From positions 372,001-436,000 of the forward strand of contig NZ_BSTC01000003.1 of the NCBI RefSeq assembly GCF_030269305.1: DNA of 64,000 nt, written 5' to 3'. Positions 1-8,692 of the stretch are shown one piece after another (positions within the stretch are counted from its first letter, which is position 1; each line of letters starts with the position of its first letter). The notes beneath the pieces are model-generated. The model searched no databases. It saw only the letters and a program-made list of their open reading frames with translations, and was not told the origin of the DNA. The DNA comes from Kineosporia sp. NBRC 101731 (GTDB lineage: Bacteria; Actinomycetota; Actinomycetes; Actinomycetales; Kineosporiaceae). The position numbers and the translations under genes were made by a program.

Positions 1-430
1 TGCGGTCGTCGCTCTCGGTGGTGTTCAGGGCGCCCTCGAAGTAGTCGCTGGTGTCCAGATCGGTGGGCACCGTGGAGAAGGCGTCGGCGAAGTCGGCCAT
101 CCAGGTCGTGCCCATCATGGCCAGGTCGGGGGTGTTGCCACCGGCGACGGCCGTCTGGATCTTGTTGTGTGCGGCGTCCCAGGGAATCGCCGTGACCTCG
201 ATGTTCACGTCCGGGTTGGCCTTCTCGAACTCCTTGACGAAGTCCGGCAGCAGCTCGCCCTCGGTGCCCATGGCCCAGATGGTGATGTCACCGGTCGCGG
301 GGTCGGAGCCGATGGTGGACGCGGCGGCGGAGGTGCCGGTACCGGCGTCCTCGGCGCGTCCACAGGCGGTCAGGCCCAGGGTGGCGGTGAGCGCGAGTGC
401 CAGGGCACTGCGCGCGGTCGTCCTTCTCAC
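1..430 (-). CDS. Sugar ABC transporter substrate-binding lipoprotein (partial, N-terminal part)
   Basis: This is the first 143 residues of an extracellular solute-binding protein (family 1 type) and the gene runs off the left edge. The GTG start at 430 follows a strong ribosome site (GAGGAGG). The N-terminus is a lipoprotein signal: VRRTT, a hydrophobic Ala/Leu stretch, then the lipobox LTAC with Cys about residue 23. The mature part opens with DITIWAMG and later has AGGNTPDLAMMG, both typical of CUT1 sugar-binding proteins. It should be anchored outside the cell and hand a sugar to a CUT1 permease encoded further left. A LacI-type palindrome lies 41 bp upstream and the LacI gene precedes it on the same strand, so local repression is likely. 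The ligand cannot be told. Confidence 0.85.
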   Translation of the reverse strand, partial: MRRTTARSALALALTATLGLTACGRAEDAGTGTSAAASTIGSDPATGDITIWAMGTEGELLPDFVKEFEKANPDVNIEVTAIPWDAAHNKIQTAVAGGNTPDLAMMGTTWMADFADAFSTVPTDLDTSDYFEGALNTTESDDR

Positions 431-470
431 AAGTTCCTCCTCGAACATGCAACGCGTCCCCGCTTCGCCA

Positions 471-486
471 ATCTATACGTTTAGAT
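471..486. promoter_or_regulatory. LacI-type operator upstream of the sugar-binding protein gene
   Basis: The 16-bp sequence ATCTATACGTTTAGAT is an inverted repeat with one mismatched pair and the central CG expected of LacI-family operators. It sits between the LacI gene and the solute-binding protein gene, 41 bp upstream of the latter's GTG. Binding by the neighbouring LacI protein is inferred. Confidence 0.6.
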
Positions 487-605
487 CGACGGCCCCATGC
501 TGGCACGCAGGGCCCCTCCGCGCCAAGGGGCACACCGTCGCGGAATGGTCTCAGCGGTGCGAAAACCCTTGACGGATAGGGCAAAGGCGGATCAATCCGG
601 ACAGA

Positions 606-1724
606 TCAGCAGCCGCAGCTGGCCCGGGTCTCCAAGCTGGTACCCAACTGCACCGTGCGTCCGGTGACCACGTCGTCCTCTGCTTCGAGCATGAGCAGCT
701 GGGCGGCCACCCGCCCCATCGCCTCCATCGGCTGGCGCACGGTGGTCAGCGGCGGGTGCGACAGCAGCCCGGCCAGGATGCCGTCGAAGCCGGTGACGAT
801 CACGTCGCCCGGCACCGACACCCCCTCGCGCCGCAACAGGTCGAGCAGCTCCACGGCGAGCTGGTCGCTGGCGCACACCAGGGCCTGGGGAAGGCTGCCT
901 GACCGCAGCCGCTGGAGTACCCCGGTGAAGGCCGGACCCCGGCCGAGATCGGCGTCGTCGCAGATCTTCTGGGGTGCCCGGACGCCGAGCTGGCGGAGGG
1001 TGTGCTGAAAACCCAGGAATCGTTCCAGGTAGTCGTGGGCCATGGTTCCCCCGACGAACTCCAGATCCTGCACCCCGTGCTCGCGCACCAGATGGGTGAC
1101 GAGATCGCCCATTCCACCTTGGTTGTCGACGAGCACGTGGTGGTACTGGTCGTCGGTGGAGGGAAGGCTGAACAGCACGACCGGCATGTTCAGGGTGACC
1201 TCCTGCAGCGACGCCGCGGCGGAGAGGCCAGGGAAGATGGCCAGACCGTCCACCCGCCCGGCGGTCTCGGTGAGGGCCCCCGAGGAGGGGTCGCCCCGCC
1301 CGACCAGCACCGGCCGGCCGTGCCGGCGGGCCTCCAGCTCGAAACCCCGCTGCACCTCGTCGACATAGAGTGGGTAGGCGCGGATGTCGGCCCGCTGCCC
1401 GTCCGCGATGTCGGACCAGGGAATCACGGACCGGTCCAGGTCCAGCGGCCTCGCCGGTGACGCCCCGGAGGTCGCCACCTCGTGCAGCGGCCGCTCCAGC
1501 AGGAACTCGTACGAGTGCAGGCCCAGCGCGCCGGTCTTGCCCCGCACCAGCCCTCGCGCCGAGGCGCTGGGGATGTACCCGATCTCCTTGGCGGCCGCCA
1601 GCACCGTCTGCCGGGTCTCGGGGCGCACCTGGTCGGGGCGCCGGAACGAGAACGACACCGTGGCGATGGAGACGCCGGCCAGCTTGGCGACGTCATGAAC
1701 CGTGGGACGGCGGCGTGCGGCCAC
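606..1724 (-). CDS. LacI family transcriptional regulator
   Basis: 372 residues. The N-terminal helix-turn-helix (about residues 6-52) reads RPTVHDVAKLAGVS followed by ATVS, the usual LacI recognition-helix layout. The hinge-like stretch PSASARGLVRGKTGALGL is followed by a periplasmic-binding-protein-type effector domain with VLVDNQGGM and VTGFDGILAG. I chose the GTG at 1724 because GGAGGTG lies 5 nt upstream; a longer frame from 1748 has no such site. The gene precedes the sugar-binding lipoprotein gene on the same strand, with a LacI-type palindrome in the 175-bp gap. It probably represses that transporter until a sugar is bound. Confidence 0.9.
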   Translation of the reverse strand: MAARRRPTVHDVAKLAGVSIATVSFSFRRPDQVRPETRQTVLAAAKEIGYIPSASARGLVRGKTGALGLHSYEFLLERPLHEVATSGASPARPLDLDRSVIPWSDIADGQRADIRAYPLYVDEVQRGFELEARRHGRPVLVGRGDPSSGALTETAGRVDGLAIFPGLSAAASLQEVTLNMPVVLFSLPSTDDQYHHVLVDNQGGMGDLVTHLVREHGVQDLEFVGGTMAHDYLERFLGFQHTLRQLGVRAPQKICDDADLGRGPAFTGVLQRLRSGSLPQALVCASDQLAVELLDLLRREGVSVPGDVIVTGFDGILAGLLSHPPLTTVRQPMEAMGRVAAQLLMLEAEDDVVTGRTVQLGTSLETRASCGC

Positions 1725-1914
1725 TGAGCACCTCCGCTCGATCGGCATGGTTGTCCGGAACGGCAGGTTAATGGACGCCGGTGGTCACCGGGTCTCTCGG
1801 CCCGGCGGAGATCCACGGGATGATCAAGGAAGGAGCGGAGGTATACCCTTCTTTCCCGTGAGCCGCCGGCCATCAAGAAACGATGTAGCGGGTGGGGCGG
1901 GTGAAGGGGGCCCG

Positions 1915-2856
1915 ATGGCCAACCACCGCATCGTTGTGCTCGTGCTCGAGGGGGCCAAGCCGCTGGACGTCGGTATTCCGGCGCAGGTGTTCGCGAACCG
2001 CCCGACCATGCCCTACGAGGTGCGGGTGTGCGGGGCCGCACCCGGGCTGGTGACCGGGGGCAACGGGCTGTCTTATCATGTGGCCGAGGGGTTGTCGGCG
2101 CTGGAACAGGCCGACACCATTTTCATCCCCGGCTATCGCGATCCGGTGAACACGCCGCCGCCGGCGTCGGTCGTGGGTGCCCTGCTGGAGGCCCGGGAGC
2201 GGGGGGCCCGGCTGGCCGCGATCTCGACCGGTGCCTTCGCCCTGGCGGCGACCGGCCTGCTCGACGGGCGGCGGGCCACGACCCACTGGCACTACACGAA
2301 GGCGCTGGCGCAGCGGCACCCGATGATCCAGGTCGACGAGAACGTGCTGTTCGTCGACGAGGGGCAGGTGCTCACCTCGGCCGGGGCGGCCTCGGGCATC
2401 GACCTGTGTCTGCACCTGGTGCGCCTCGACCACGGGGTGGCACTCTCGAACGAGGTCGCGCGCCGTGTGGTGGCCGCGCCCTTCCGCAGTGGTGGCCAGG
2501 CGCAGTACGTGCCCAGCGTGGTGCCCGAGACGGTGGGCCAGCTGTTCGCGGAGACCCGGCAGTGGGCGCTGGAACGCCTGGCCGAGCACCTCACCCTGGA
2601 AGACATGGCGCGCCACGCGGGCGTTTCGGTGCGGACGTTCTCCCGGCGGTTCGCCGAGGCCACCGGTCACACGCCGATGCGGTGGGTGCTGCGGGCCCGG
2701 ATCGACGCCGCCCGGGAGCTCCTCGAACGGTCCGACCTCGGGATCGAGGAGATCGCCGTGCGCGTCGGCCTGGGCACCGGATCGAACCTGCGCCTGCACT
2801 TCCAGCGGATTCTCGGCACCTCGCCCAGCGAGTACCGGCACACTTTCTCGGCCTGA
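1915..2856 (+). CDS. GlxA family regulator (DJ-1/PfpI domain plus AraC helix-turn-helix)
   Basis: 313 residues. Residues about 1-180 form a DJ-1/PfpI-like domain (HRIVVLVLEGAKPLDVGIPAQVF at the start, later GYRDPVNTPPP and SAGAASGIDLCLHLV). Residues about 215-313 carry an AraC-type double helix-turn-helix (LTLEDMARHAGVSVRTFSRR, then LGIEEIAVRVGLGTGSNLRLHF). The nucleophile-elbow position reads AISTGAF, so no catalytic Cys is seen and the domain is probably a sensor. The ATG at 1915 begins the conserved domain; the frame is open upstream but that part is not protein-like. It is divergent from the LacI gene. Its target is unknown. Confidence 0.9.
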   Translation: MANHRIVVLVLEGAKPLDVGIPAQVFANRPTMPYEVRVCGAAPGLVTGGNGLSYHVAEGLSALEQADTIFIPGYRDPVNTPPPASVVGALLEARERGARLAAISTGAFALAATGLLDGRRATTHWHYTKALAQRHPMIQVDENVLFVDEGQVLTSAGAASGIDLCLHLVRLDHGVALSNEVARRVVAAPFRSGGQAQYVPSVVPETVGQLFAETRQWALERLAEHLTLEDMARHAGVSVRTFSRRFAEATGHTPMRWVLRARIDAARELLERSDLGIEEIAVRVGLGTGSNLRLHFQRILGTSPSEYRHTFSA

Positions 2857-3101
2857 TCGGTTCAGGGCCGGAGAAGGTCCTCCCCCCAGACACTCTCGCG
2901 CACGTACTTCAGGATTGGCACAGGGTCCTCCTGCTTCGGATCCTTCCTGCTTCGGCCCTGGTCGGCGCCATTTCTGGCGCGATCCTTGCGCTGAATGGCA
3001 AAACTACTGGCCATATCCTTGCGCATGATGGCTTTCAAGCCACTTTTGTGTCCGTGCGGGATTCCCCAAGATGAGATCAGGAACGAGAGGGGACACTTCG
3101 C

Positions 3102-4097
3102 ATGACTCGCATCGCCGTCAACGGGTTCGGCCGGATCGGCCGAAACACCTTGCGCGCCATCCTGGAACGCGACAGCAAGCTCGAGGTGGTCGCCATCAAC
3201 GACCTGACCGCGCCGTCGGTGCTGGCCCACCTGCTCACGTACGACAGTGCTTTGGGACGTCTGAACGCACCGGTGTCGCTCGAGGACGGTGATCTCGTGG
3301 TCGGTGAGCGGCGGATCAAGGTGCTCGCCGAGCGCGATCCGGCGGACCTGCCCTGGGCCGAGCTGGGGGTGGACATCGTGCTGGAGTCAACCGGCCGTTT
3401 CACCCAGGCCGAGGCCGCGCGCGCCCATGTCGCGGCCGGTGCGAAAAAGGTTCTGGTCAGCGCTCCTTCCGAAGGAGCAGACGTCACCCTCGCCTACGGC
3501 GTCAACACCGAGGCCTACGACCCGGCCCAGCACGTGATCGTCTCGAATGCCTCGTGCACGACGAACGCGCTGGCCCCCCTGGCTGCCGTGCTCGATGAAC
3601 TGGCGCACATCGAGCACGGCTTCATGACCACCGTGCACGCCTACACACAGGAGCAGAACCTGCAGGACGGTCCGCACCGCGACCTGCGGCGAGCCCGGGC
3701 CGCGGGCGTCAACATCGTGCCCACCACCACGGGTGCGGCCAAAGCCATCGGTAAGGTGCTGCCCAACCTGGACGGCAAACTGGCCGGGGATTCGATCCGC
3801 GTCCCGGTGCCGGTAGGTTCACTCGTCGAGCTGAACACCTACGTCGAGCGCGAGGTCTCGCGCGAGGAGGTGCTGCTGGCCTACCGCACCGCTGCCGACG
3901 GCAGGCTGCGCGGCATTCTCGACTACTCCGACGAACCACTGGTGTCGAGCGACATCACCGGGCAACCCGCGTCCTCCATCTTCGATGCCGCCCTGACCCG
4001 CGTGGACGGCCGGCACATCAAGGTCGTGGCCTGGTACGACAACGAGTGGGGCTTCTCGCACCGGGTGGTCGACACGCTGGAGCTGATGGTGGCGTGA
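3102..4097 (+). CDS. gap: Glyceraldehyde-3-phosphate dehydrogenase, type I
   Basis: 331 residues, normal length for GAPDH. It oxidises glyceraldehyde 3-phosphate with NAD(P)+ and phosphate in cytosolic glycolysis. The Rossmann motif VNGFGRIGRN opens the protein, the catalytic Cys is in SNASCTTNALAP (about residue 150), the catalytic His is in TTVHAYTQEQNLQD, and the C-terminal WYDNEWGFSHRVVD is present. The ATG follows GAGAGGGGACACTTCGC. The 245-bp upstream gap has an 11-bp direct repeat (TCCTGCTTCGG at 2929 and 2945) of unknown meaning. The next gene downstream is a collapsed enolase, so a gap-eno operon may once have stood here. This could be one of two GAPDH copies in the genome. Confidence 0.95.
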   Translation: MTRIAVNGFGRIGRNTLRAILERDSKLEVVAINDLTAPSVLAHLLTYDSALGRLNAPVSLEDGDLVVGERRIKVLAERDPADLPWAELGVDIVLESTGRFTQAEAARAHVAAGAKKVLVSAPSEGADVTLAYGVNTEAYDPAQHVIVSNASCTTNALAPLAAVLDELAHIEHGFMTTVHAYTQEQNLQDGPHRDLRRARAAGVNIVPTTTGAAKAIGKVLPNLDGKLAGDSIRVPVPVGSLVELNTYVEREVSREEVLLAYRTAADGRLRGILDYSDEPLVSSDITGQPASSIFDAALTRVDGRHIKVVAWYDNEWGFSHRVVDTLELMVA

Positions 4098-4121
4098 CGA
4101 ACATTCGACAGATCACCGGCC

Positions 4122-4347
<226 letters not shown>

Positions 4348-4369
4348 GGGCCGGTGCGTCCCGGAGCCG

Positions 4370-5338
4370 TCAGCCCGGTGCGACCGAGGCCAGCATCTGG
4401 TCGGCCAGATCTGAGCGTCGGTAAAGCACCGAGCGGCCGTCCCGGACCGCGACCAGCAGCCCGGCCGAGCGCAGTGCCCGCAGGTGCTGGTTGACCGCGG
4501 TGGGTGTGACGCCCAGCTTGAGCGCCAGTTCGGTGGAGGACGCGGGGGCCGCCAGGCGTTGCAGGAGGGCGGCCCGGTGGGAACCGAGGACGCCGGCCAG
4601 GGCTGCGGAGGTCGGGGGCGGAGCGCTCTCCCAGAGGGTGGCGCTGCCCCGGGCCAGGTAGATGATCGTGGAGAGTTCGTCCGGGGAGACCGCGACGCAG
4701 ACCGCGCTGGTCCACAGGGTCGGAACCAGGGTGAGACCCTGGTCGGCCCGACCGGACCAGACCGTTCCGGGTCCCGTGCGCACCTCGATGCCCTCGTCGT
4801 CCATCCGCACCCGGTCGGTCAGGTCGGCGAACATCGCGGCCAGGCCGTGCTGCGCGATCTGACGACCCCGATAGGTGACGTCCGCCTCCAGCACCGCTCG
4901 CATTCGCGGCCAGTCGGGGGCGAAACACAGCTCCCAATAGCCGTTCAGGGCGCTGACGACCCGCTGCAGCGCGTTGTCCCCGCGCAGGACCTCAGGGATC
5001 TGCGCATCGGTTTCGTAGGTCGCGAGCAGGCCTTGGGCGACGGTGGCGGCCGGGGTCGAGGACAGCCGGGCCAGTTCGTCCTCGAAGCGGGTCAGGGGTG
5101 AGGACGGTTGCGGGGTGAGGAAATCGGGCACCCAGTTGCGCGGCGAGACCAGCGCTCCCAGGGCCTCGGTGTCGAGCTGTTCGTGCAGTGGGCGGGTGCG
5201 GCGGAACCACGACAGATGGAGGGGATAGCGGCCCGGGTCGCGCCAGCTGCGCAGCGACAGCACCAGCTCGTTGAGGGGCGAGATGGCGAAGCGCACACCC
5301 GCCAGGGCGGAACCCGTCAATTCGTAACGCACCACCAT
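4370..5338 (-). CDS. ArsR-like winged-helix regulator with DUF5937-type N-terminus
   Basis: 322 residues. The N-terminal two thirds begin VVRYELTGSALAGVRFAISPL, the opening of the actinobacterial DUF5937 family. The last 75 residues are an ArsR-type winged helix (SHRAALLQRLAAPASSTELA, LGVTPTAVNQHLRALRSAGL, RDGRSVLYRRS). The ATG at 5338 starts at the conserved MVVRYEL. An MFS gene begins 55 bp away on the opposite strand, and such regulators usually control the adjacent divergent exporter. No metal-binding Cys cluster is visible, so the ligand is not predicted to be a metal. Confidence 0.85.
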   Translation of the reverse strand: MVVRYELTGSALAGVRFAISPLNELVLSLRSWRDPGRYPLHLSWFRRTRPLHEQLDTEALGALVSPRNWVPDFLTPQPSSPLTRFEDELARLSSTPAATVAQGLLATYETDAQIPEVLRGDNALQRVVSALNGYWELCFAPDWPRMRAVLEADVTYRGRQIAQHGLAAMFADLTDRVRMDDEGIEVRTGPGTVWSGRADQGLTLVPTLWTSAVCVAVSPDELSTIIYLARGSATLWESAPPPTSAALAGVLGSHRAALLQRLAAPASSTELALKLGVTPTAVNQHLRALRSAGLLVAVRDGRSVLYRRSDLADQMLASVAPG

Positions 5339-5393
5339 GAAGCACAACGCTACAGGGATCGCGGGAGAGGCGGGATCGGTCTGCACTGAGCCC

Positions 5394-6686
5394 ATGTCTA
5401 CCGCGAGCGACCGGCGTGATCCGGTCCTTCACGCGCTGTTGCTCTCCTCGGCCGCCAGCGCCACGTCCCTCGGCCTGACCTTCAGCCTCACCGCGCTGTA
5501 CCTGACCCGGGTGGCCGGGATCGGCACCCACGCGGTCGGAATCGGCCTGACCGCCGCCGGGATCTTCGCCATCGCCACGACGTTCGTGGCCGGCCACCTC
5601 AGCGACCGGTACGGGGCGCGGGCGGTGATGACCGCTGCCGCCGTGATCCGGGCGGCCGCGCTGATCGGGTACTGCCTGCTCGACGGGGATGTCGTGGCCT
5701 TCGGGCTGCTGGCGTGCGTGCTGCTGGGAGCCGGCGGTGTCCAGGGCACGGCCAAGGTCGCTCTCGTCGCGCAGGTCTTCGCCGGATCGGAGCGGACCTC
5801 GATGCGCGCCCGGATCCGGGTGATCACGAACATCTTCGTCGCCGTGGGTTCCGGCCTGGGCGCGATCACCCTGGCCGTCGGCACCGCCCCGGCCTACCGG
5901 GTTGCCCTGGTCGCGGCGGCGGTCCTGGTGCTGGGGTCGGTCGTGCCGTTGGCTCCGCTTCCCCTGCAGGGCGCCGTCACCACACACGCTCCGGGCGGAT
6001 CCGCGCCGCTGCGGGATCGCCGCTATCTGGCCGTTGCGGCCCTGAACGGCGTCATCCACGTGCAGTTCGAGGTGCTGACCCTGGGCATGCCGCTGTGGGT
6101 GGCTGCCCGGACCCAGGCCCCGGAGGCGTTGATCGGGGTGCTGATCGTGCTCAACACCGGTGTGGTGACGGCGTTGCAGATCCCGGCCACCCGGATGGTC
6201 ACCGATGTGCGCCGGGCCGGGCGCACGGTGTTCGCCGCCACCGGCCTGCTGGCCCTGGCCTGCGTCCTCTACCCGACCGCCGCCGCCTTCGGCGCCGTGG
6301 CCGCCACGGCTGTCCTGGTCACCGCGGTGGCGGTGCACTCCCTGGGCGAGGTGCTGTCCGAGGCCGGCGGCTGGGAGCTGGCTTTCGAGCTCGCCGACCC
6401 GGCGCGGCCCGGCGCCTACCAGGGTCTGAGCGCGACCGGCGCGGCGGTGGGCGCGGCCCTGGCGCCGGTGGTGATCACCTCCAGCGCGATCGCCCACGGG
6501 TTACCCGGCTGGTTGTTGCTCGGAGGCGTCTTCGTCTCGGCCGGGGCGGGCACCCGGACACTGAGCCGAAGGACGACGGAACCACCGGTGACTGCCGTGA
6601 ACGAGCCTCTCGGAAAAGGAGTCTCAGGCGGTCTGGGAGCTCAGGTGGGCGGCGCGGCGGCGGGGGACGGTGGTCAGGAAGCCTAG
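5394..6686 (+). CDS. MFS transporter
   Basis: 430 residues with about 12 membrane segments. The loop 2-3 signature appears as GHLSDRYGARAVMT near residue 65. The ATG at 5394 begins MSTASDRRD; the frame is open to 5337 but that stretch overlaps the divergent regulator's start. It is probably a drug or metabolite exporter controlled by the ArsR-like neighbour. It holds a TTA codon (about 6489), rare in such GC-rich genes. Its last 63 bp overlap the 3' end of the convergent membrane-protein gene, so the hydrophilic tail (TTEPPVTAVNEPLGKG onward) may be an extension past the ancestral stop. The substrate is unknown. Confidence 0.88.
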   Translation: MSTASDRRDPVLHALLLSSAASATSLGLTFSLTALYLTRVAGIGTHAVGIGLTAAGIFAIATTFVAGHLSDRYGARAVMTAAAVIRAAALIGYCLLDGDVVAFGLLACVLLGAGGVQGTAKVALVAQVFAGSERTSMRARIRVITNIFVAVGSGLGAITLAVGTAPAYRVALVAAAVLVLGSVVPLAPLPLQGAVTTHAPGGSAPLRDRRYLAVAALNGVIHVQFEVLTLGMPLWVAARTQAPEALIGVLIVLNTGVVTALQIPATRMVTDVRRAGRTVFAATGLLALACVLYPTAAAFGAVAATAVLVTAVAVHSLGEVLSEAGGWELAFELADPARPGAYQGLSATGAAVGAALAPVVITSSAIAHGLPGWLLLGGVFVSAGAGTRTLSRRTTEPPVTAVNEPLGKGVSGGLGAQVGGAAAGDGGQEA

Positions 6687-7496
6687 GACGGGACCGGCCG
6701 CGAAACTGACGGCGCTGACCGAGGTCAGGATCACCGGCGGCTGTCCCAGGAGTTCCCAGCCGGCGACACCGGGCCAGCCACCGATGCGGAGGTAGGCCAG
6801 CGCCATCAGCAGGAGAACGGCGGCGCAGCTCAGGGTGGCCAGGCCGGTCTGCCACCCGTTCAGCGAGGTGCCGGCGACCGTGCATCCAGCGACCAGGAGG
6901 GCCCAGCCGGTTGCGACGACGAGCGCAGGACGCTCCGGGTTGCCCATCATGGGGACCTGGGCGGTCAGGCACACGCCGGCCACGATCACGAACAGGGAGG
7001 AGTCCGAGAGTGAACGCGGCGGACCTCCGGAGGTCTCGTGATCGCTGAGGACACCTGCGTGACCGAGGCGCCGGGACGTCCACCATGTGCCGGTTGCCAG
7101 AAGGCCCGCCAGGGCTGCGCCGACGACCAGATGCCAGGTGTAGGTGGTGTCGTACGAATCGTCGTCGCGCAGAAACGACTCGGAGAGCGGCGCGGCGACC
7201 AGGGTCATCGGGCCGGCCACCGCTCCGATCAGTGCCGCGACGGCCAGGGCGACGCGTCCGCGAGTGACCAGGAGAACGGCCGCGGCGATCGCGATCAGAC
7301 CGGTGCCCGTCATCGCGGCCGTGTGCAGGGGGAGCGACTCCAGTTCCAGCCCATCAGCGATTCCCTGCGCCGCCCACCACGACCGGGCGGCATGCTGGCC
7401 CCGCCAGCTGATGCTGCCGACCAGGAGCGCGAGCGAGGCCGTCGCGACCAGCGCACCCGCCGCCACGTCGGACCTCGATCCGTCGACGTCGTCCAT
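6624..7496 (-). CDS. Integral membrane protein of unknown function
   Basis: 290 residues with about eight predicted membrane helices, for example SDVAAGALVATASLALLVG near the start, LIAIAAAVLLVTRGRVALAV, and a last one at SAVSFAAGPVLGFL. An aspartate-rich loop (RDDDSYDTTYTWH) sits mid-protein. I recognise no family. The ATG at 7496 follows GAGGGGCGTGGG; the frame is open upstream to 7787, but that part overlaps the rhamnose-binding protein gene antisense and looks non-coding. It is convergent with the MFS gene and overlaps it by 63 bp. Confidence 0.7.
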   Translation of the reverse strand: MDDVDGSRSDVAAGALVATASLALLVGSISWRGQHAARSWWAAQGIADGLELESLPLHTAAMTGTGLIAIAAAVLLVTRGRVALAVAALIGAVAGPMTLVAAPLSESFLRDDDSYDTTYTWHLVVGAALAGLLATGTWWTSRRLGHAGVLSDHETSGGPPRSLSDSSLFVIVAGVCLTAQVPMMGNPERPALVVATGWALLVAGCTVAGTSLNGWQTGLATLSCAAVLLLMALAYLRIGGWPGVAGWELLGQPPVILTSVSAVSFAAGPVLGFLTTVPRRRAAHLSSQTA

Positions 7497-7572
7497 CCCA
7501 CGCCCCTCGACCGGACCGGCGCATTCCTGAGGGAAGCCGCATGACCTGACCACGACGTCCTCACGCAGGAAA

Positions 7573-7605
7573 CGGCCCGCCTCCCCCGGAAGGGGAGGCG
7601 GGCCG
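7573..7605 (-). terminator. Rho-independent-type hairpin after rhaS
   Basis: A 14-bp perfect GC-rich stem (CGGCCCGCCTCCCC paired with its complement) with a 5-nt loop lies 12 bp past the rhaS stop. There is no clear T-run, which is common for actinobacterial terminators. It would end the four-gene operon. Confidence 0.75.
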
Positions 7606-7617
7606 CTACCGGGACGA

Positions 7618-8673
7618 TCAGAAGTCGAAGTCCGCGATGTTGTCCTTGTTGAACCCGGTCGGGTCGCCGAGCAGCACCGTGTTGTCGGCGCCGACGGTGT
7701 AGTCGCCGAGGTCACCGGCGGTGAACTTGTCACCCTCCTTGCCGGTGATCTCGCCGTTGGCCAGGGCGACCGCGGCGTAGGCGGCAAGGGTGCCGAGGTC
7801 GGTGGGGTTCCACAGGTAGAACTCGGTGACCGTGCCGTCCTCGACGAACTTGCGCATCTGGTTCGGGGTACCGAGACCGGTCAGCGCCACCTTGCCCTTG
7901 GACTTGGAGGTGGACAGGTACCGGGCCGCGGCGGCGATACCCACCGTGGTCGGGCTGATGATGCCCTTCAGGTTCGGGTGGTTCTTCAGCAGGGCGGCGG
8001 TCTTGTCGAACGACGTCTGGTCGTCGTCGTTGCCGTAGACCGTGTCGACGAGCTTGATGTTCGGGTGGTCGGCCTCGAGGTCCTTCTTCATCAGGTCGAT
8101 CCAGGCGTTCTGGTTCGTCGCGTTGGCCGAGGCCGAGAGGATCGCGATCTCGCCGGAGTCACCGATCTGCTCGGCGAGGCCGTCGACCTGGGCCTTCGCG
8201 ATGCCCTCGGGGGAGGCCTGGTTCACGAAGAGGTCGCGGTACTGGGCCTCGGTGTCGGAGTCGAACGTGACGATCTTCGTGCCGGACGACTTGGCCTGGG
8301 TCAGGGCCGAGCCGACGGCCTTGGGGTCGTTGGCCGAGAGCACGATGGCGCTGGCGTGCTGCTGGGCGGCGGTGTTGATGTACTGCACCTGCGCGTCGGG
8401 GCTGGCCGTCTGCGGGCCGACCTCGGAGAAGGTGCCGCCGAGGGCCTCGACGGCCTTCTTGCCGCCGGCGTCGCTGGCGTCGAAGTACGGGTTGCCCAGG
8501 TTCTTGGGCAGGAAGACGATGCTCAGCGCCTTGTCGCCGGAATCGCCGGACCCGCCGTCACCGGAGGAGCCGGTGTCGGCCTTGCCGCAGGCGGTCATGG
8601 TCAGGGCGAGGGACAGAGTTGCCACTCCGAGGAGGGCGGTGCGCCGATCTAGCAGCCGGGTGAGGGTCCGCAT
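7618..8673 (-). CDS. rhaS: Rhamnose-type ABC transporter substrate-binding lipoprotein
   Basis: 351 residues. A lipoprotein signal ends at the lipobox LTMTAC (Cys about residue 29), followed by a Gly/Ser/Asp linker. The mature protein begins ALSIVFLPKNLGNPYFDAS, which is characteristic of RhaS and related AI-2/rhamnose binders in the CUT2 group, and later has VVLSANDPKAVGSAL and VTFDSDTEAQYRD. The ATG at 8673 follows AAAGGAC by about 8 nt. It is last in the operon T-P-Q-S and should capture the sugar outside the membrane. Rhamnose is inferred from family resemblance; AI-2 or another deoxysugar is possible, and no rhamnose catabolic gene lies nearby. Confidence 0.85.
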   Translation of the reverse strand: MRTLTRLLDRRTALLGVATLSLALTMTACGKADTGSSGDGGSGDSGDKALSIVFLPKNLGNPYFDASDAGGKKAVEALGGTFSEVGPQTASPDAQVQYINTAAQQHASAIVLSANDPKAVGSALTQAKSSGTKIVTFDSDTEAQYRDLFVNQASPEGIAKAQVDGLAEQIGDSGEIAILSASANATNQNAWIDLMKKDLEADHPNIKLVDTVYGNDDDQTSFDKTAALLKNHPNLKGIISPTTVGIAAAARYLSTSKSKGKVALTGLGTPNQMRKFVEDGTVTEFYLWNPTDLGTLAAYAAVALANGEITGKEGDKFTAGDLGDYTVGADNTVLLGDPTGFNKDNIADFDF

Positions 8674-8692
8674 GACAGGTTGTCCTTTCACT

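Noticed and set aside
2028-3074. Long plus-strand frame over the GlxA-like gene
   Set aside because: It is a shifted reading of the GlxA-like gene with Gly/Arg/Ala-rich composition typical of GC-bias shadows.
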